In this document: piece by piece, positions 7,601 through 18,000 of the stretch | How the letters are laid out: each line of letters starts with the position of its first letter | How positions within the stretch are numbered: position 1 is the first letter of the stretch | From: JAJPJG01 sp034667645 | Lineage (GTDB): Bacteria; Verrucomicrobiota; Verrucomicrobiia; Chthoniobacterales; Chthoniobacteraceae | Length of the DNA stretch: 24,445 nucleotides | NCBI GenBank assembly: GCA_034667645.1 | Contig: JAXDQV010000318.1 | Span: forward strand, 1 to 24,445 | Reading direction: 5' to 3' | Program-made: the position numbers and the translations under genes | The notes under the pieces: generated by a model | Databases searched by the model: none | Told to the model about the DNA's origin: nothing | Seen by the model: only the letters and a program-made list of their open reading frames with translations

Positions 7601-9022
7601 ATGCCTAGCATGCTCCTCATGATTGGCACACCCCGCGAGCGCCTGCGCGCCCGGCTTCACGCATTCTTACATCCAATCGACGGCGAAAAAGCACGTGTCC
7701 TGCGCGAGCGTTGGAACTCCCTTCCCGCCGAGCTGCGCACCGACAATCAGATCTCCGGCCGGCATCTCACTCATTGCGGATTCACGCTGGGCGCAAGCTA
7801 CTGCTCGTTTCACTGCACGCATTGTTATCTGCCGAAAAATGCGAACGAAGTGCCGATTCCTTCCTTCGCGCAAATGAAGGAGCAGATCGATGCGAACCGT
7901 GTCCTTCAGGGGCCCGGCGGCGGGCTGCAAATCACTGGCGGCGATGTTGCCGACGCATATTGGCGCGCCGGACGCGCGGACGAGCTGGTGAAAATCGTCC
8001 GCTACACGACCAAGGTCGGTCTTGTGCCAATGCTGATGACGCACGGGCAGACGCTCATCGAGCATCCCGAGTTTTTGGAAAAGCTCATGGTGGAGGGCGG
8101 GCTGCGCCAAGTCTCCGTGCACATCGACATGACGCAAGCCGGCCGCCACGGGTTTCCCATCAATCGCGTGAAATCCGAGGCCGATTTGCACCCGGTGCGC
8201 GAGGCGTTCACCGAGCTGGCGAAGAAACTGCGGGCGAAAACCGGACTCGCGCTCGAATACGCGCTGAGTTGCACGGTCGCCGAGCGAAACATCGAGGAAG
8301 TGCCGGAGATCATCCGCTGGTATCTCGCCGATCCTGAGCGAACGCTGATCTGGCGGATGATCTCGTTTCAGCCCGAGGCCGATACGGGCCGCACGATCTT
8401 CTCGAAGCATCGCGTCACGCCCGAGCGTGTCTGGGAAAAAATGTGTGAAGCCACGGGCCTGCCGCTGCGCCGCGACGCGTCGATTTTCGGCCATCCCGAT
8501 TGCAACTCTTGGGCTTCGCTACTCGTCGCCCGACCATCCGGCCGCTTCTGCGCGCTGCTGCCCGACGACAAAAAATGGGATCCGTTTTTCGGAAAAGTCT
8601 CGGCGCAAATCGGCGGTCTTTCGCTCGTCACCGACGACGCACGCACCGCGCCATGGAAGATCGCGGGCGTGCTCGCCCAGCACCCGTTCTTACTGGCGCA
8701 GTTGCTCTACCATCTCGTGCGGCATTTGATTTTGAGGCGAATGCCGTGGGAGATTTTTCGATCCCTGCTGCGCGGCCAGGTGCACACGCTCGGCGTCGGG
8801 ATGCACAATTTCATGGACGCGTCGCAGGTCGCGCGCGCCGATGAGGACGCGACGGTAAGATCGCGGCTCGACTCATGCGTTTTCAAAGGGGCCGTGAAGC
8901 GAGACGGCGAATGGGTGGCGGTGCCGATGTGCTCGATGAATCAGCGCGCATGGAGCGAGGTTTACGAGGAACGACTGCGTGATCCCGCCCTGCGACCGGA
9001 GCCCGAGCTGGCAGAACGGTAG
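7601..9022 (+). CDS. Radical SAM protein of unknown function with extra C-terminal cysteines
   Basis: 473 residues. The 4Fe-4S/SAM motif is C68-x3-C72-x2-C75 in YCSFHCTHCYLP, followed by a TGGD element at 112-115 that takes the place of the SAM-binding GGE, and MLMTHGQTL for a later core strand. After the core come HPDC at 298-301, Cys317, a hydrophobic helix-rich segment (about 355-390), and a tail with NFMDA, R-x5-C426 and DGEWVAVPMC444SMN. This cysteine-rich tail could hold further iron-sulfur clusters, and its pattern recalls tetraether-lipid-synthase-like radical SAM enzymes (resemblance from memory only). No peptide precursor or obvious substrate gene is adjacent. The start is uncertain: ATGs at 7601, 7610 and 7619 all precede the conserved region and none has a good ribosome site. 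It stands alone between a divergent and a convergent neighbour. Confidence 0.82.
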   Translation: MPSMLLMIGTPRERLRARLHAFLHPIDGEKARVLRERWNSLPAELRTDNQISGRHLTHCGFTLGASYCSFHCTHCYLPKNANEVPIPSFAQMKEQIDANRVLQGPGGGLQITGGDVADAYWRAGRADELVKIVRYTTKVGLVPMLMTHGQTLIEHPEFLEKLMVEGGLRQVSVHIDMTQAGRHGFPINRVKSEADLHPVREAFTELAKKLRAKTGLALEYALSCTVAERNIEEVPEIIRWYLADPERTLIWRMISFQPEADTGRTIFSKHRVTPERVWEKMCEATGLPLRRDASIFGHPDCNSWASLLVARPSGRFCALLPDDKKWDPFFGKVSAQIGGLSLVTDDARTAPWKIAGVLAQHPFLLAQLLYHLVRHLILRRMPWEIFRSLLRGQVHTLGVGMHNFMDASQVARADEDATVRSRLDSCVFKGAVKRDGEWVAVPMCSMNQRAWSEVYEERLRDPALRPEPELAER

Positions 9023-9046
9023 CGCTTTTTCCCGCGAAAGACTGAG

Positions 9047-10645
9047 TTACCGCTTCAGCAGTTTGCGTCGCACGATCGCGCTAAGCTCCTGCACTTCCTC
9101 GATCCGCAGCACGGAAACCGTCGCGAAAAACGCCGCCCCGGCGAGGGCGATGGTGCCGAGAACGGCGCACACTTTTGGAAGGAACGGCATCGTCGCGAGA
9201 TGCGTGAAAACGAAATGCTGAGCGCCAATACACACCGCCGCGAGGAGCGCGCTCGCCAGCAGAATTTTCAGCGTTGTGATCACCAGAGCTTTAAGTTCCA
9301 GACCACGCACATGCTTCGCCATCAGCGCAAACAGGATGGCAAAGTTGATCGTGGCGACGATGCCGGTTGAGAGCGCGAGGCCGCGATGACCAAAGCCGAG
9401 ATGAAAGGTGAAAAACTGATTCAGGAACCAGTTCGTCGCGATCGAGAGAAAGCTGACCAGCATCGGCGCGTTGCGTTTATCAATCGCATAAAATGCCGGC
9501 GCGAGCACCTTGATGCCGGAGTAAGCGACCAGCCCGATCGCATAAAATTTCAGCGCCGCGGCCGTTTGCAGCGTGGAGTCATAAGTGAATTTCCCGCGCT
9601 GAAAAATCAGCGAGATGATCGGCTCGGCAAAGAAGATCAGCCCCACCGCGCACGGAATCGTCAGCAAGAAGGCGAGCCGCAAGGCGCGTGCGAGCGTGCC
9701 GCGAAGTTCGTCGATGTTTCCCATCGCCGCACTCCGCGAAACGACCGGCAGCGTGACGGTGCCGATCGCAACGCCGAAGATTCCGATCGGCAATTGCATC
9801 AGGCGAAACGCGTAATTGAGCCAGCTCACGGGACCGTTGCCGAGATGCGACGCAAAGTTGCCGTTCACCATCACGTTCACCTGGACGGCGCTGGCCGCGA
9901 TCACTGCCGGCCCCATTAATAACAGCACTTTCCGCACACCCTCGTCGCGCCACCCGAAGTCGGGACGAAAGCGATAGCGCACTTTTTTCAACGACGGGAA
10001 CTGCACGACGAGCTGCAGAAACCCGCCGATCAACGTGCCGATCGCGAGCCCGATCAACGAGCGATTGCCGAAGTGCGGGTCCATCCACCAGCCGAGCGCC
10101 GCGCCGCCGACGATCGAGCCGAGATTAAAGAAACTCGACGCCATCGCGGGCGCGCCGAAAACGTGTTTTGCGTTGAGCATTCCCATGACCAGCGCGGCGA
10201 GCGAGACCATGAGGATGAAGGGAAACATGATCCGCGTGAGCTGGACGGTGAGCTCGAATTTGCCGGGTTCATTTTCAAATCCGCGCGCGAGCAGGAACAT
10301 GAGCTGGGGCGCGAACAGGATGCCGGCAATGGTGACGGCGCTCATGAAAACCACGGTCAGCGTCGCGACTTTGTTGGCGAGCGACCACGCGGACTCTTCG
10401 CCCTCCGTGGCGATTTTCTTGGAAAATGTGGTGACGAAGGCCGTCGAGAGCGCCCCTTCGGCGAAAAGGTCCCGCAGCAAATTCGGCGCGCGAAAGGCAG
10501 CGACGAACGCGTCCATTTTGAAACCCGCGCCGAAGAGAGCGGCGAAGACGAGTTCGCGCACCAAGCCGAGGACCCGCGAGCACATCACGGCGAGGCCGAC
10601 GATGCCGGCGGAGCGGGTGCTGAGTCTGCGGTCGGCGTCGCTCAT
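9047..10645 (-). CDS. murJ: Lipid II flippase MurJ
   Basis: 532 residues with about 14 hydrophobic segments, the usual size and topology of MurJ/MviN of the MOP superfamily. It moves lipid-linked peptidoglycan precursor across the inner membrane. The N-terminal signature is clear: SRVLGLVRELVFAALFGAG, then DAFVAAFRAPNLLRDLFAEG and ALSTAFV. Later MurJ-like elements include QLPIGIFGVAIGTVTLPVVSR and FQRGKFT. It is the last gene of the purE-purK-sua5-murJ unit; its ATG at 10645 overlaps the sua5 stop (ATGA). It ends 24 bases from the convergent radical SAM gene, with no convincing hairpin terminator between them. Confidence 0.96.
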   Translation of the reverse strand: MSDADRRLSTRSAGIVGLAVMCSRVLGLVRELVFAALFGAGFKMDAFVAAFRAPNLLRDLFAEGALSTAFVTTFSKKIATEGEESAWSLANKVATLTVVFMSAVTIAGILFAPQLMFLLARGFENEPGKFELTVQLTRIMFPFILMVSLAALVMGMLNAKHVFGAPAMASSFFNLGSIVGGAALGWWMDPHFGNRSLIGLAIGTLIGGFLQLVVQFPSLKKVRYRFRPDFGWRDEGVRKVLLLMGPAVIAASAVQVNVMVNGNFASHLGNGPVSWLNYAFRLMQLPIGIFGVAIGTVTLPVVSRSAAMGNIDELRGTLARALRLAFLLTIPCAVGLIFFAEPIISLIFQRGKFTYDSTLQTAAALKFYAIGLVAYSGIKVLAPAFYAIDKRNAPMLVSFLSIATNWFLNQFFTFHLGFGHRGLALSTGIVATINFAILFALMAKHVRGLELKALVITTLKILLASALLAAVCIGAQHFVFTHLATMPFLPKVCAVLGTIALAGAAFFATVSVLRIEEVQELSAIVRRKLLKR

Positions 10646-11631
10646 GGTTTGGGGGCGGCTGCTTTGCGCAACCGATCCATGATCGCAATGCCCAAACCGT
10701 GTTCTGGCACGGGCTCCACGTAGATCACTTCGAGGCCGGCGTCATCGAGCTTTCGAAGTTTGGCAAACAGCGTTGCCGCAGCCTCGCGCAAATCGCCGGT
10801 CACACTCAAAACTTCCACGGGCTCCCAGGCGATCCCTTCCGGCGCCATTTGCCAGGCGAGGAAACCTTTGCGCTCCGCGCGACTGTGCAACGCGGATCGA
10901 ACGCTCGCCCGTTCGCAAACCTCGAGCGGTGTGCGCGGAGCGTAATGGGATGCGAGCTGGCCCGGTGCATCGGGTTTTCCCGCTGCGTGCGCGAAGCGGA
11001 CCTCGCCGAACTCGGAGAGCTGTTCCTGCGTGATCGGGCCGCTACGCAAAATTTCGATACGATCTCCCTCAGGCCGGACAATCGTCGATTCAATCCCGTG
11101 CATGGTGCCGCCCCCATCAACGATTAACGGAATACGGTTGTTTAACTCTGCGAAAACGTGCTCCGAGGCAGTCGGACTGATGCGGCCAAAACGGTTGGCG
11201 CTCGGCGCAGCGAGAGGCTTTGCGAATTTTTCGATCACCACCTGAAAAACTGGATGCGCACTCATGCGCACCGCAATGGTGTCGAGCCCGGACGTGACGA
11301 TGTCGGGAACAATTTCGCGTCTCGGCAGGACGAGCGTGAGCGGTCCGGGCCAGAATTCTCCAATGAGCGCGTCAACGAGCGTGCGACTTTCGCGCGGGAT
11401 TTCTGCGATGCGATCGAGCCAGTCCATAGTCGGCAGATGAACAATGAGCGGATCGAAGAAGGGGCGTTCCTTAGCCTCGAAAATCTTGACGACTGCCTCC
11501 GGCCGGAGCGCGTCGGCGGCGAGCCCGTAAACCGTTTCCGTCGGCAATGCGACGGTTTCGCCGGCAACGAGCAGATCGACGGCGCGTCCGATGGCGAGAG
11601 GATCCGCGGCTTCAAGAACGAGCGTAGTCAC
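10642..11631 (-). CDS. sua5: L-threonylcarbamoyladenylate synthase, two-domain Sua5 type
   Basis: 329 residues. Residues about 10-200 form the YrdC/TsaC-like domain (VALPTETVYGLAADA, FEAKERPFFDPLIVH, FWPGPLTLVLPR, AVRMSAHPVF, LAAPSANRFGRISPT, STIVRP), and the rest is the smaller C-terminal Sua5 domain that follows the LRSGPIT linker, with GQLASHYAPRTPL. The enzyme makes threonylcarbamoyl-AMP from threonine, bicarbonate and ATP, the first step of the t6A37 tRNA modification. The usual KRP segment reads KERPF. The GTG start at 11631 overlaps the purK stop (GTGA); the frame is open to 11793 but the extra residues are basic shadow sequence over purK. The murJ start overlaps its stop. Confidence 0.95.
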   Translation of the reverse strand: MTTLVLEAADPLAIGRAVDLLVAGETVALPTETVYGLAADALRPEAVVKIFEAKERPFFDPLIVHLPTMDWLDRIAEIPRESRTLVDALIGEFWPGPLTLVLPRREIVPDIVTSGLDTIAVRMSAHPVFQVVIEKFAKPLAAPSANRFGRISPTASEHVFAELNNRIPLIVDGGGTMHGIESTIVRPEGDRIEILRSGPITQEQLSEFGEVRFAHAAGKPDAPGQLASHYAPRTPLEVCERASVRSALHSRAERKGFLAWQMAPEGIAWEPVEVLSVTGDLREAAATLFAKLRKLDDAGLEVIYVEPVPEHGLGIAIMDRLRKAAAPKP

Positions 11632-12763
11632 GCGTTTTTCGAGAGCGCCTCGCGCGCGGCCAGCGCGCGTTTCGCGGCGTCGGTGGTGTCCGCTCCGAAG
11701 GCGACGAGGTGCCCCATTTTGCGGCCTTCGCGGGGCTCCGTTTTGCCGTATAAATGCAATTTCACATCCGGAAATCGGAGCGCGGCGGACCAATCCGGCT
11801 CACCGCTTTTCCAGAGGTCGCCGAGCAGGTTTGCCATCGCGACGGGCCGCAGCAATTCCGTGGAACCGAGCGGAAGCCCGCAGACGGCGCGAAGCTGCTG
11901 CTCGAACTGACTGGTGATGCACGCGTCGAAGGAAAAGTGCCCCGAATTATGCGGGCGTGGCGCGAGCTCGTTGATGAGCAGGGAATCGTCGGGAAGCACG
12001 AACATCTCCACGGCGAGCAGTCCGACCAGATCGAGGTGTTCGGCGACGGTGAGTGCGAGTTTGCGCGCAGAATTCTCCACCGCTTCGCTCACGCTGGCCG
12101 GGACAATGGTGAGATCGAGGATGTGCTGGCGATGAATATTCTCGCAGACCGGATAAGTCTCCATGGCACCGTCGATCCCGCGCGCGACGAGGACCGAGAT
12201 TTCCTTTGAGAAATCCACGAGCTTTTCCAGCACCGATGCCTCGCGCACCTCGATGGATGCTGCCTCGGCGGCGGATGCGATTTTTTGCTGACCTTTGCCG
12301 TCGTAGCCAAAGGAGGCCGTTTTTAAAACGCAGGGCGTGCCGATTTTCGTGACGGCGGCGGCCAGCGAAGCCGCGTCATGCACATGCGCAAACTGGGGAA
12401 TCGGGAGACCGTTGGTTTGCAGAAATTCTTTCTCTCGCGTGCGGTTTTGCGCGAGGTGAAGAATGCGGCCGGCAGGCCGGACCTCGCAATATTTCCCAGC
12501 GACTTCGACGCTCTCAATCGGGATGTTTTCAAACTCGAAGGTGATGACGTCCACGTTTCGCGCGAAGCCCTCGACGGCAGCGTAGTCTTCAAAAGGCGCG
12601 CTGATTTCCACGTCGGCGAGCTGACCGGTCGGCGTGTCCTCCTCGGGGCTGAACGTGTGGACACGGTAGCCCATTTTGCGCGCGGCGATGGCAAACATGC
12701 GGCCGAGCTGGCCGCCGCCCATTACGCCGATTTTGCTGCCTGGCAGAAAGACGCGCGGCCGGA

Positions 12764-12767
<4 letters not shown>
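11628..12767 (-). CDS. purK: N5-carboxyaminoimidazole ribonucleotide synthase
   Basis: 379 residues, the normal length for PurK, an ATP-grasp enzyme that carboxylates aminoimidazole ribonucleotide to N5-CAIR in purine synthesis. Landmarks are IGVMGGGQLGRM near the N terminus, FEFENIP, CVLKTASFGYDGKGQ for the ATP-grasp lid, EKLVDFSKEISVLVAR, and INELAPRPHNSGHFSFDAC, which holds the magnesium and substrate residues. The ATG at 12767 overlaps the purE stop by 4 bases (ATGA), matching the need for PurE to take the unstable PurK product. The same frame is open far upstream to 13889 across purE, but that part is shadow sequence. Confidence 0.97.
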
Positions 12768-13249
<482 letters not shown>

Positions 13250-13415
13250 TGGGCTCGGAATTTCGAGAGGCGGTGCGGGGGTGTAAAGCGGAAAGCTTTG
13301 ACGATGGACGCGGCTGACGAAAGTTTTTCGAAGACAAGTTCGTGCATTCCTTTGGAATCCAAGTGACGGTTTCCAGACTGTGAATGAGCGAGCTGCAAAC
13401 GATTTTCAACCGGCG

Positions 13416-13967
13416 ATGAATGCGCGCGAAAACATTGCGCTCATCGGTTTCATGGGCACGGGAAAATCCTCGGTCGGGCGGCTCGTCGCGCGGAAACTGC
13501 AGTGGCGTTTTGCCGACACCGATCAGATCGTCGAGAAGCGTGCGGGGCGCAGCATCAGCTCGATTTTTGCCGATGACGGAGAGCCGCTCTTCCGCGAGCA
13601 GGAACGGGCTGCGCTCGAGGCACTGCGCGATGAAGACGGGCAGGTCATTGCGACCGGCGGCGGAATTGTCACGCGAGCGGAAAACGTGCAACTGCTGCGC
13701 GAGATTGCTTTCGTCGTCTGGCTGACCGCGGATGAGGAAACGATCTTCGAGCGAGTGTCGCGCAACGCCAAACGGCCGCTGCTCCAGACGCCAAATCCGC
13801 GCGAAACGGTGGCGACGCTGCTCCACGAGCGCCGCCCTTTTTATGCGACGGCGGCGCATTGCACGGTGGACACGACGCATCGAACCCACGGGGAAATCGC
13901 GAATTGCATCATCGCGGAATCGAACGCGTTTTTCGCACCATCACGCGCTGCGCGCGGATCTGGGTGA
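13416..13967 (+). CDS. aroK: Shikimate kinase
   Basis: 183 residues from the chosen start. It phosphorylates shikimate at the 3-hydroxyl with ATP in the chorismate pathway. The P-loop GFMGTGKSS is at 11-19, the shikimate-binding DTD at 34-36, the FR of PLFREQE near 59-60, and the GGG of ATGGGIV at 81-83; the lid arginine is in NAKRPLL. The frame is open upstream to a GTG at 13380, which would add 12 residues; ATG at 13416 was chosen because it puts the P-loop at the usual distance, but neither start has a good ribosome site. It is followed after 7 bases by queG. Confidence 0.95.
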   Translation: MNARENIALIGFMGTGKSSVGRLVARKLQWRFADTDQIVEKRAGRSISSIFADDGEPLFREQERAALEALRDEDGQVIATGGGIVTRAENVQLLREIAFVVWLTADEETIFERVSRNAKRPLLQTPNPRETVATLLHERRPFYATAAHCTVDTTHRTHGEIANCIIAESNAFFAPSRAARGSG

Positions 13968-13974
13968 GGAAGAA

Positions 13975-15015
13975 ATGAGCGGGCTTTCCAAAGACGAGCT
14001 GAGCACACGGGCGAGAGCGCTCGGCTTCGACGTTTGTCGCGTGGCGCTCTGCACGCCGCCGGCTCACGCGGACGCTTTTCGACAATGGCTCGAACTCGGA
14101 TGCGCGGGGGAAATGACCTGGCTCGACCGAAACAAAGAGCGCCGCACCGATCCGCAACTCGTGCTGCCCGGCACGCGCTCGGTGGTGGTGCTGGGGATGA
14201 GCTATTTCACTCCCGGAACGCGGACGGCAGAGGCGGGAAGAATCGCGCGCTACGCCTGGGGCAATGATTACCACCCGATCATCGAAGGCAAACTGCGCGA
14301 GCTCGACGCAATTTTGGCCGGACACGGAGGCGTGCAGAAATGCTACGTCGATACCGGCCCGATCCTCGAGCGAGACATCGCTGCGCAAGCCGGCGCCGGC
14401 TGGCACGGCAAGAGCACGATGTTGATCAACCGCCAGCTCGGCACGTGGTTTTTCCTCGCGGAAATCCTGACCACGCTGGCAATCGAGCCCGACGCGCCGG
14501 AGCCGGACCGATGCGGCAAATGCACGCGCTGCCTCGATGCGTGCCCGACCGGCGCGCTTACCTCGGCGCACCAACTGGATGCGCGGCGCTGCATTTCCTA
14601 TCTCACGATCGAACTGAAAGGGAGCATCCCGACCGAGCTCCGCCCGCTGCTCGGCGACCGGATTTACGGATGCGACGACTGCCTCGACGCGTGCCCGTGG
14701 AATCGCTTCGCGCAAGTTTCGCGGGAGAGCGCCTTTGCCGCGCGCGAAGCCACCGCCGGGATGTCGCTGGCGGATTACCTCGCGCTGACCGATGAGCAAT
14801 TCCGCACCCTCTTCCGCCACTCCCCGATCAAACGGATCAAGCGGCGCGGGTTTTTACGCAACGTCTGCGTGGCTCTGGGCAACGTCGGCACACCGCGCGA
14901 TTTGCCGTCGCTGGAGCATGCGGCGAACGATCCGGAACCGCTGATTGCCGAGCATGCGCAGTGGGCTTTGGAGCGAATTCGGGAGCGGTCGGGACTGGTT
15001 CGGTCAAAACCTTGA
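13975..15015 (+). CDS. queG: Epoxyqueuosine reductase
   Basis: 346 residues. QueG is the cobalamin-dependent enzyme that reduces epoxyqueuosine to queuosine at position 34 of GUN-anticodon tRNAs. The catalytic acid lies in DTGPILERD (Asp126). Two 4Fe-4S clusters are evident from C180-x2-C183-x2-C186-x3-C190 followed by P, and from Cys206 with C233-x2-C236-x3-C240 followed by P. The C-terminal ~60 residues are HEAT-like (RDLPSLEHAANDPEPLIAEHAQWAL), as in known QueG structures that use this part to bind tRNA. GAGGAAGAA just before the ATG at 13975 is a strong ribosome site. No other queuosine genes are in view. Confidence 0.96.
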   Translation: MSGLSKDELSTRARALGFDVCRVALCTPPAHADAFRQWLELGCAGEMTWLDRNKERRTDPQLVLPGTRSVVVLGMSYFTPGTRTAEAGRIARYAWGNDYHPIIEGKLRELDAILAGHGGVQKCYVDTGPILERDIAAQAGAGWHGKSTMLINRQLGTWFFLAEILTTLAIEPDAPEPDRCGKCTRCLDACPTGALTSAHQLDARRCISYLTIELKGSIPTELRPLLGDRIYGCDDCLDACPWNRFAQVSRESAFAAREATAGMSLADYLALTDEQFRTLFRHSPIKRIKRRGFLRNVCVALGNVGTPRDLPSLEHAANDPEPLIAEHAQWALERIRERSGLVRSKP

Positions 15016-15096
15016 CGCCGCCGCGCTTAATGCTTTCTTACGGGCTGATTTTCTCCTCTTATCGACCTTGCCACTGAACGCACACTCCAATCTGAC

Positions 15097-18000
15097 ATGG
15101 GAAACAACGAAACGGCGCTGCCGGACAAGGAAATCGTGCTCGATCTGGGCGACGTTCTGCAGCGTGTCCCGCCGCAGTATTTAAAGCCTGGCCCGCACGA
15201 TCCGAAACAGCCAGTCCGCTTCCGCGTCAGCGAACTTTCGGGCGAAATCGCCAGCGGAAAAACGACGATGCCGCTTTCGCGGCTGGCGAAAGCCTGCCCG
15301 GAAGTTTTCAAGGCCGCCGAGAATGAACAAGACGACGTGGACGTGCTGTTTCCGTGGCAGAAAGTTTTCGGACAAATGCCCAAACCCGGCGAGGGTCGCG
15401 AGCAGATCAAGCCTCGCCCCATCGGACTCCCGCGTGCGGCGGAAATGTTCCCGCCGCGGAGGCCTTCGCTGAACCCGGAGAATGGAAACGCCGGCGAATC
15501 GGCGGAAATCAACGGCGGCTTCGAAGGGGTTGCCCGCGCAGAAATTCAGCTGAATCTCGTCGCCATCCTCGCGGGGCTCCCGGCCGAGCTGCAGAAAAAC
15601 GTGACGCATCCGGTGAGCGAAGATCTGCAGGTGCGTTTCCCGCTCGAGCTGCTGGAGCCGCAGCTTTCCACGGGCAAGGTCGAGATTTCGATGGGCGAAT
15701 TTATCGCGGCGCTGCCGCAAGATCTGAAGGGACTTTTCCCGGCCAATGACACGCGCCGCATTCCGCTTCCGCTGACGGAAGTTTTTCAGAATCTGCCGGA
15801 TCAAAATGCCATCGAGCGCTCGAAGAGTGTTCGCGACCAAATGCTGGCCGTGCAGATGGAGAAAAGCTCGCGCGAAGCCGAGCTGCGGGCCCGGGAGGAG
15901 GTCTCGAAGCGGCTGGTCGGCGCGGCGGCGCAGATCGACGCGCTCACGAAGCAGCGCGATGCGGCGCTCAAGCAGCGCGAATCGCTCTTCGGCGAACTCG
16001 CGCAGCTCAAGCAGCAGCTCGCGGCGCAAAGCGACGCCTCTCCGCGCGGCGATGAGGAAATGGAACGGGCGCGGCTTGATGCCTTGGTGCACGAAAAAGA
16101 CGCGCAGCTCAAAGACAAGGAAGACGCGATCGGACTGCTGAACCAGCGGATCGATTCCGAACACGCCGAGCAGGAAAATCTGCGCATCGAACGCGACAAC
16201 ATCGCCCGCGAGCGGGACCAGCTCATCGATCAACTGCATCAGATAAAAGAGACGCACGACAAGGAGCTCCACTCCGCGCTGCAGCGCAGCGACGTGGTGG
16301 TGAAAGGAAAGGACGATGCGCTTTCGCGTTACAACGACTCGATCGACGAGCAGAAGAAACAGCTCAAGACTTACACTTGGGAGCGCGACAACGCGATCCG
16401 CGAACGCGACGCCGTCACGTCCGAGATGGCGCAGGCGAAGGCGGAATACAAGAAGCAGGGCGAGCTTTTGCGCCAGTCGCACAAGAAGCAGATCGAGACG
16501 CTCAGCGAGGACTACAACAAGCAGCTGAAGTCGCTCTCGGGCGAGCACGCGAAACAGATCGAAGCGCTGCGGCTCGAACATAAAAAACGCGTCGAAGCCT
16601 TCATGCACGAACGCACCCAGGCACTGCAGGACCGCGATCACATCGGCGCGCAACTCTCGCAGGCACGCGAAGACCAGGCGTTGCACGTGCGGAACCTGAC
16701 CGCCGATTACAAACGGCAGCTCGACGCGATGTCGCAGGATCACAAAAAGACGCTCGACTCGATCATCCAGCAGCGGGACGCCTTGTCGAAGGATCGCGAC
16801 GGCTTGAATACGGCGCTGGCGCACGCTCGCGAGCAACACAAACGCCAGCTCGACACGATCACGCAGCAGCGCGACGACGCGGCGCGCGAGCGGGATGTCG
16901 CCAGCTCACAGCTCCGCCAGACGCGCGACGAACATAAAAAAGCGATCGAGGCGCTGAATGCCGGTTTTGCCAAACAGCTCTCTGCTTTGCGCGCCGAGCA
17001 CCAGACCGAGATCGCCTCGCTCAACCGTCTGCGCGACGACGTCAATCGCGAACGCGAAGCGCTCGCCATCGAACTGGTCGAGGCGGAAAAAGATCACCAA
17101 AAACAGGTCGAGGCGCTCCTGGTCGATCAGCGCAAGCACATCTCCTCGCTCACCGACGATTATGCCAAGCGCGTGGCCGCGATGAGCGAGCAGCGCGAGG
17201 AGGTCGTCCGCCAGCGCGACGCCACCTCGACCGAGCTCGCGCAGACGCGCGAAGATCACAAGCGGCTGCTCGAATCAATCAACGAACAACACCGGCAGCA
17301 GATCGAGGCGCTCACCACCGAGCACAAAAAGCAGGCGGACCACCTCAGCACCGAGCGCGACAGCGCATTCGGCGAGCGTGATTCGCTTTCCTTCAAGCTC
17401 GCGCAGGAGATTGATTCAAACCAGAAGCAGATCGAATTGCTGACCGCCGACCACGCCCGGCACGTCGAGTCTTTGAACGATCAGCGGGAGCAGGTCATCG
17501 CAGAGCGCGAGAAGATCGCCGCGCAGCTCGTGGCGGCCGAGGAGGTTCACAAAAACCACGTCGAAGGCGTGCGGCGCGAGTATCAGCAAAGCCTCGAAGC
17601 TCTCGCGGGCGAACATCAAAAACACATCGAGGGCTTGAATGCCGATCACGCGCGGGAGGCCGCCGCGATTCGCGCCGATCATGAAAAGGTGGTCGCGGCG
17701 CTGAATCAGGAACGCGCCAACGTTCATTCTGAAAAGGAACGCGTGGTGGCGCAGCTCGGCCAGGCGCGCGAAGAGCACAAGGGAGCGCTCGTGGCGGCCG
17801 GCGCGGAAATGAAGCGGCAGCTCGATGCGCTCGGACAGGTGCATCGTGAGAAACTGGCGGCCACCTCTGTCCAGCATGGCCAGGAAATCAATCTCCTGAG
17901 GGAAGAGCACCAGCGGCAGCTTCAAACTGCGCGCGACCAGCGTGACGGAATCGTGCGTGAAAAAGAGCACGTGCTTCGCGAGCTTGCACAGTCGCGCGAG

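Noticed and set aside
13346..13362. Overlapping short palindromes ATTCCTTTGGAAT and TTGGAATCCAA in the purE-aroK gap
   Set aside because: Could be an operator, but stems of only five bases occur by chance and no known regulator site matches.
15012..15040. TTGACG followed 17 bases later by TTCTTA, as promoter of the giant gene
   Set aside because: The -35 is good but the -10 shares almost nothing with TATAAT. Sequence alone does not support it.
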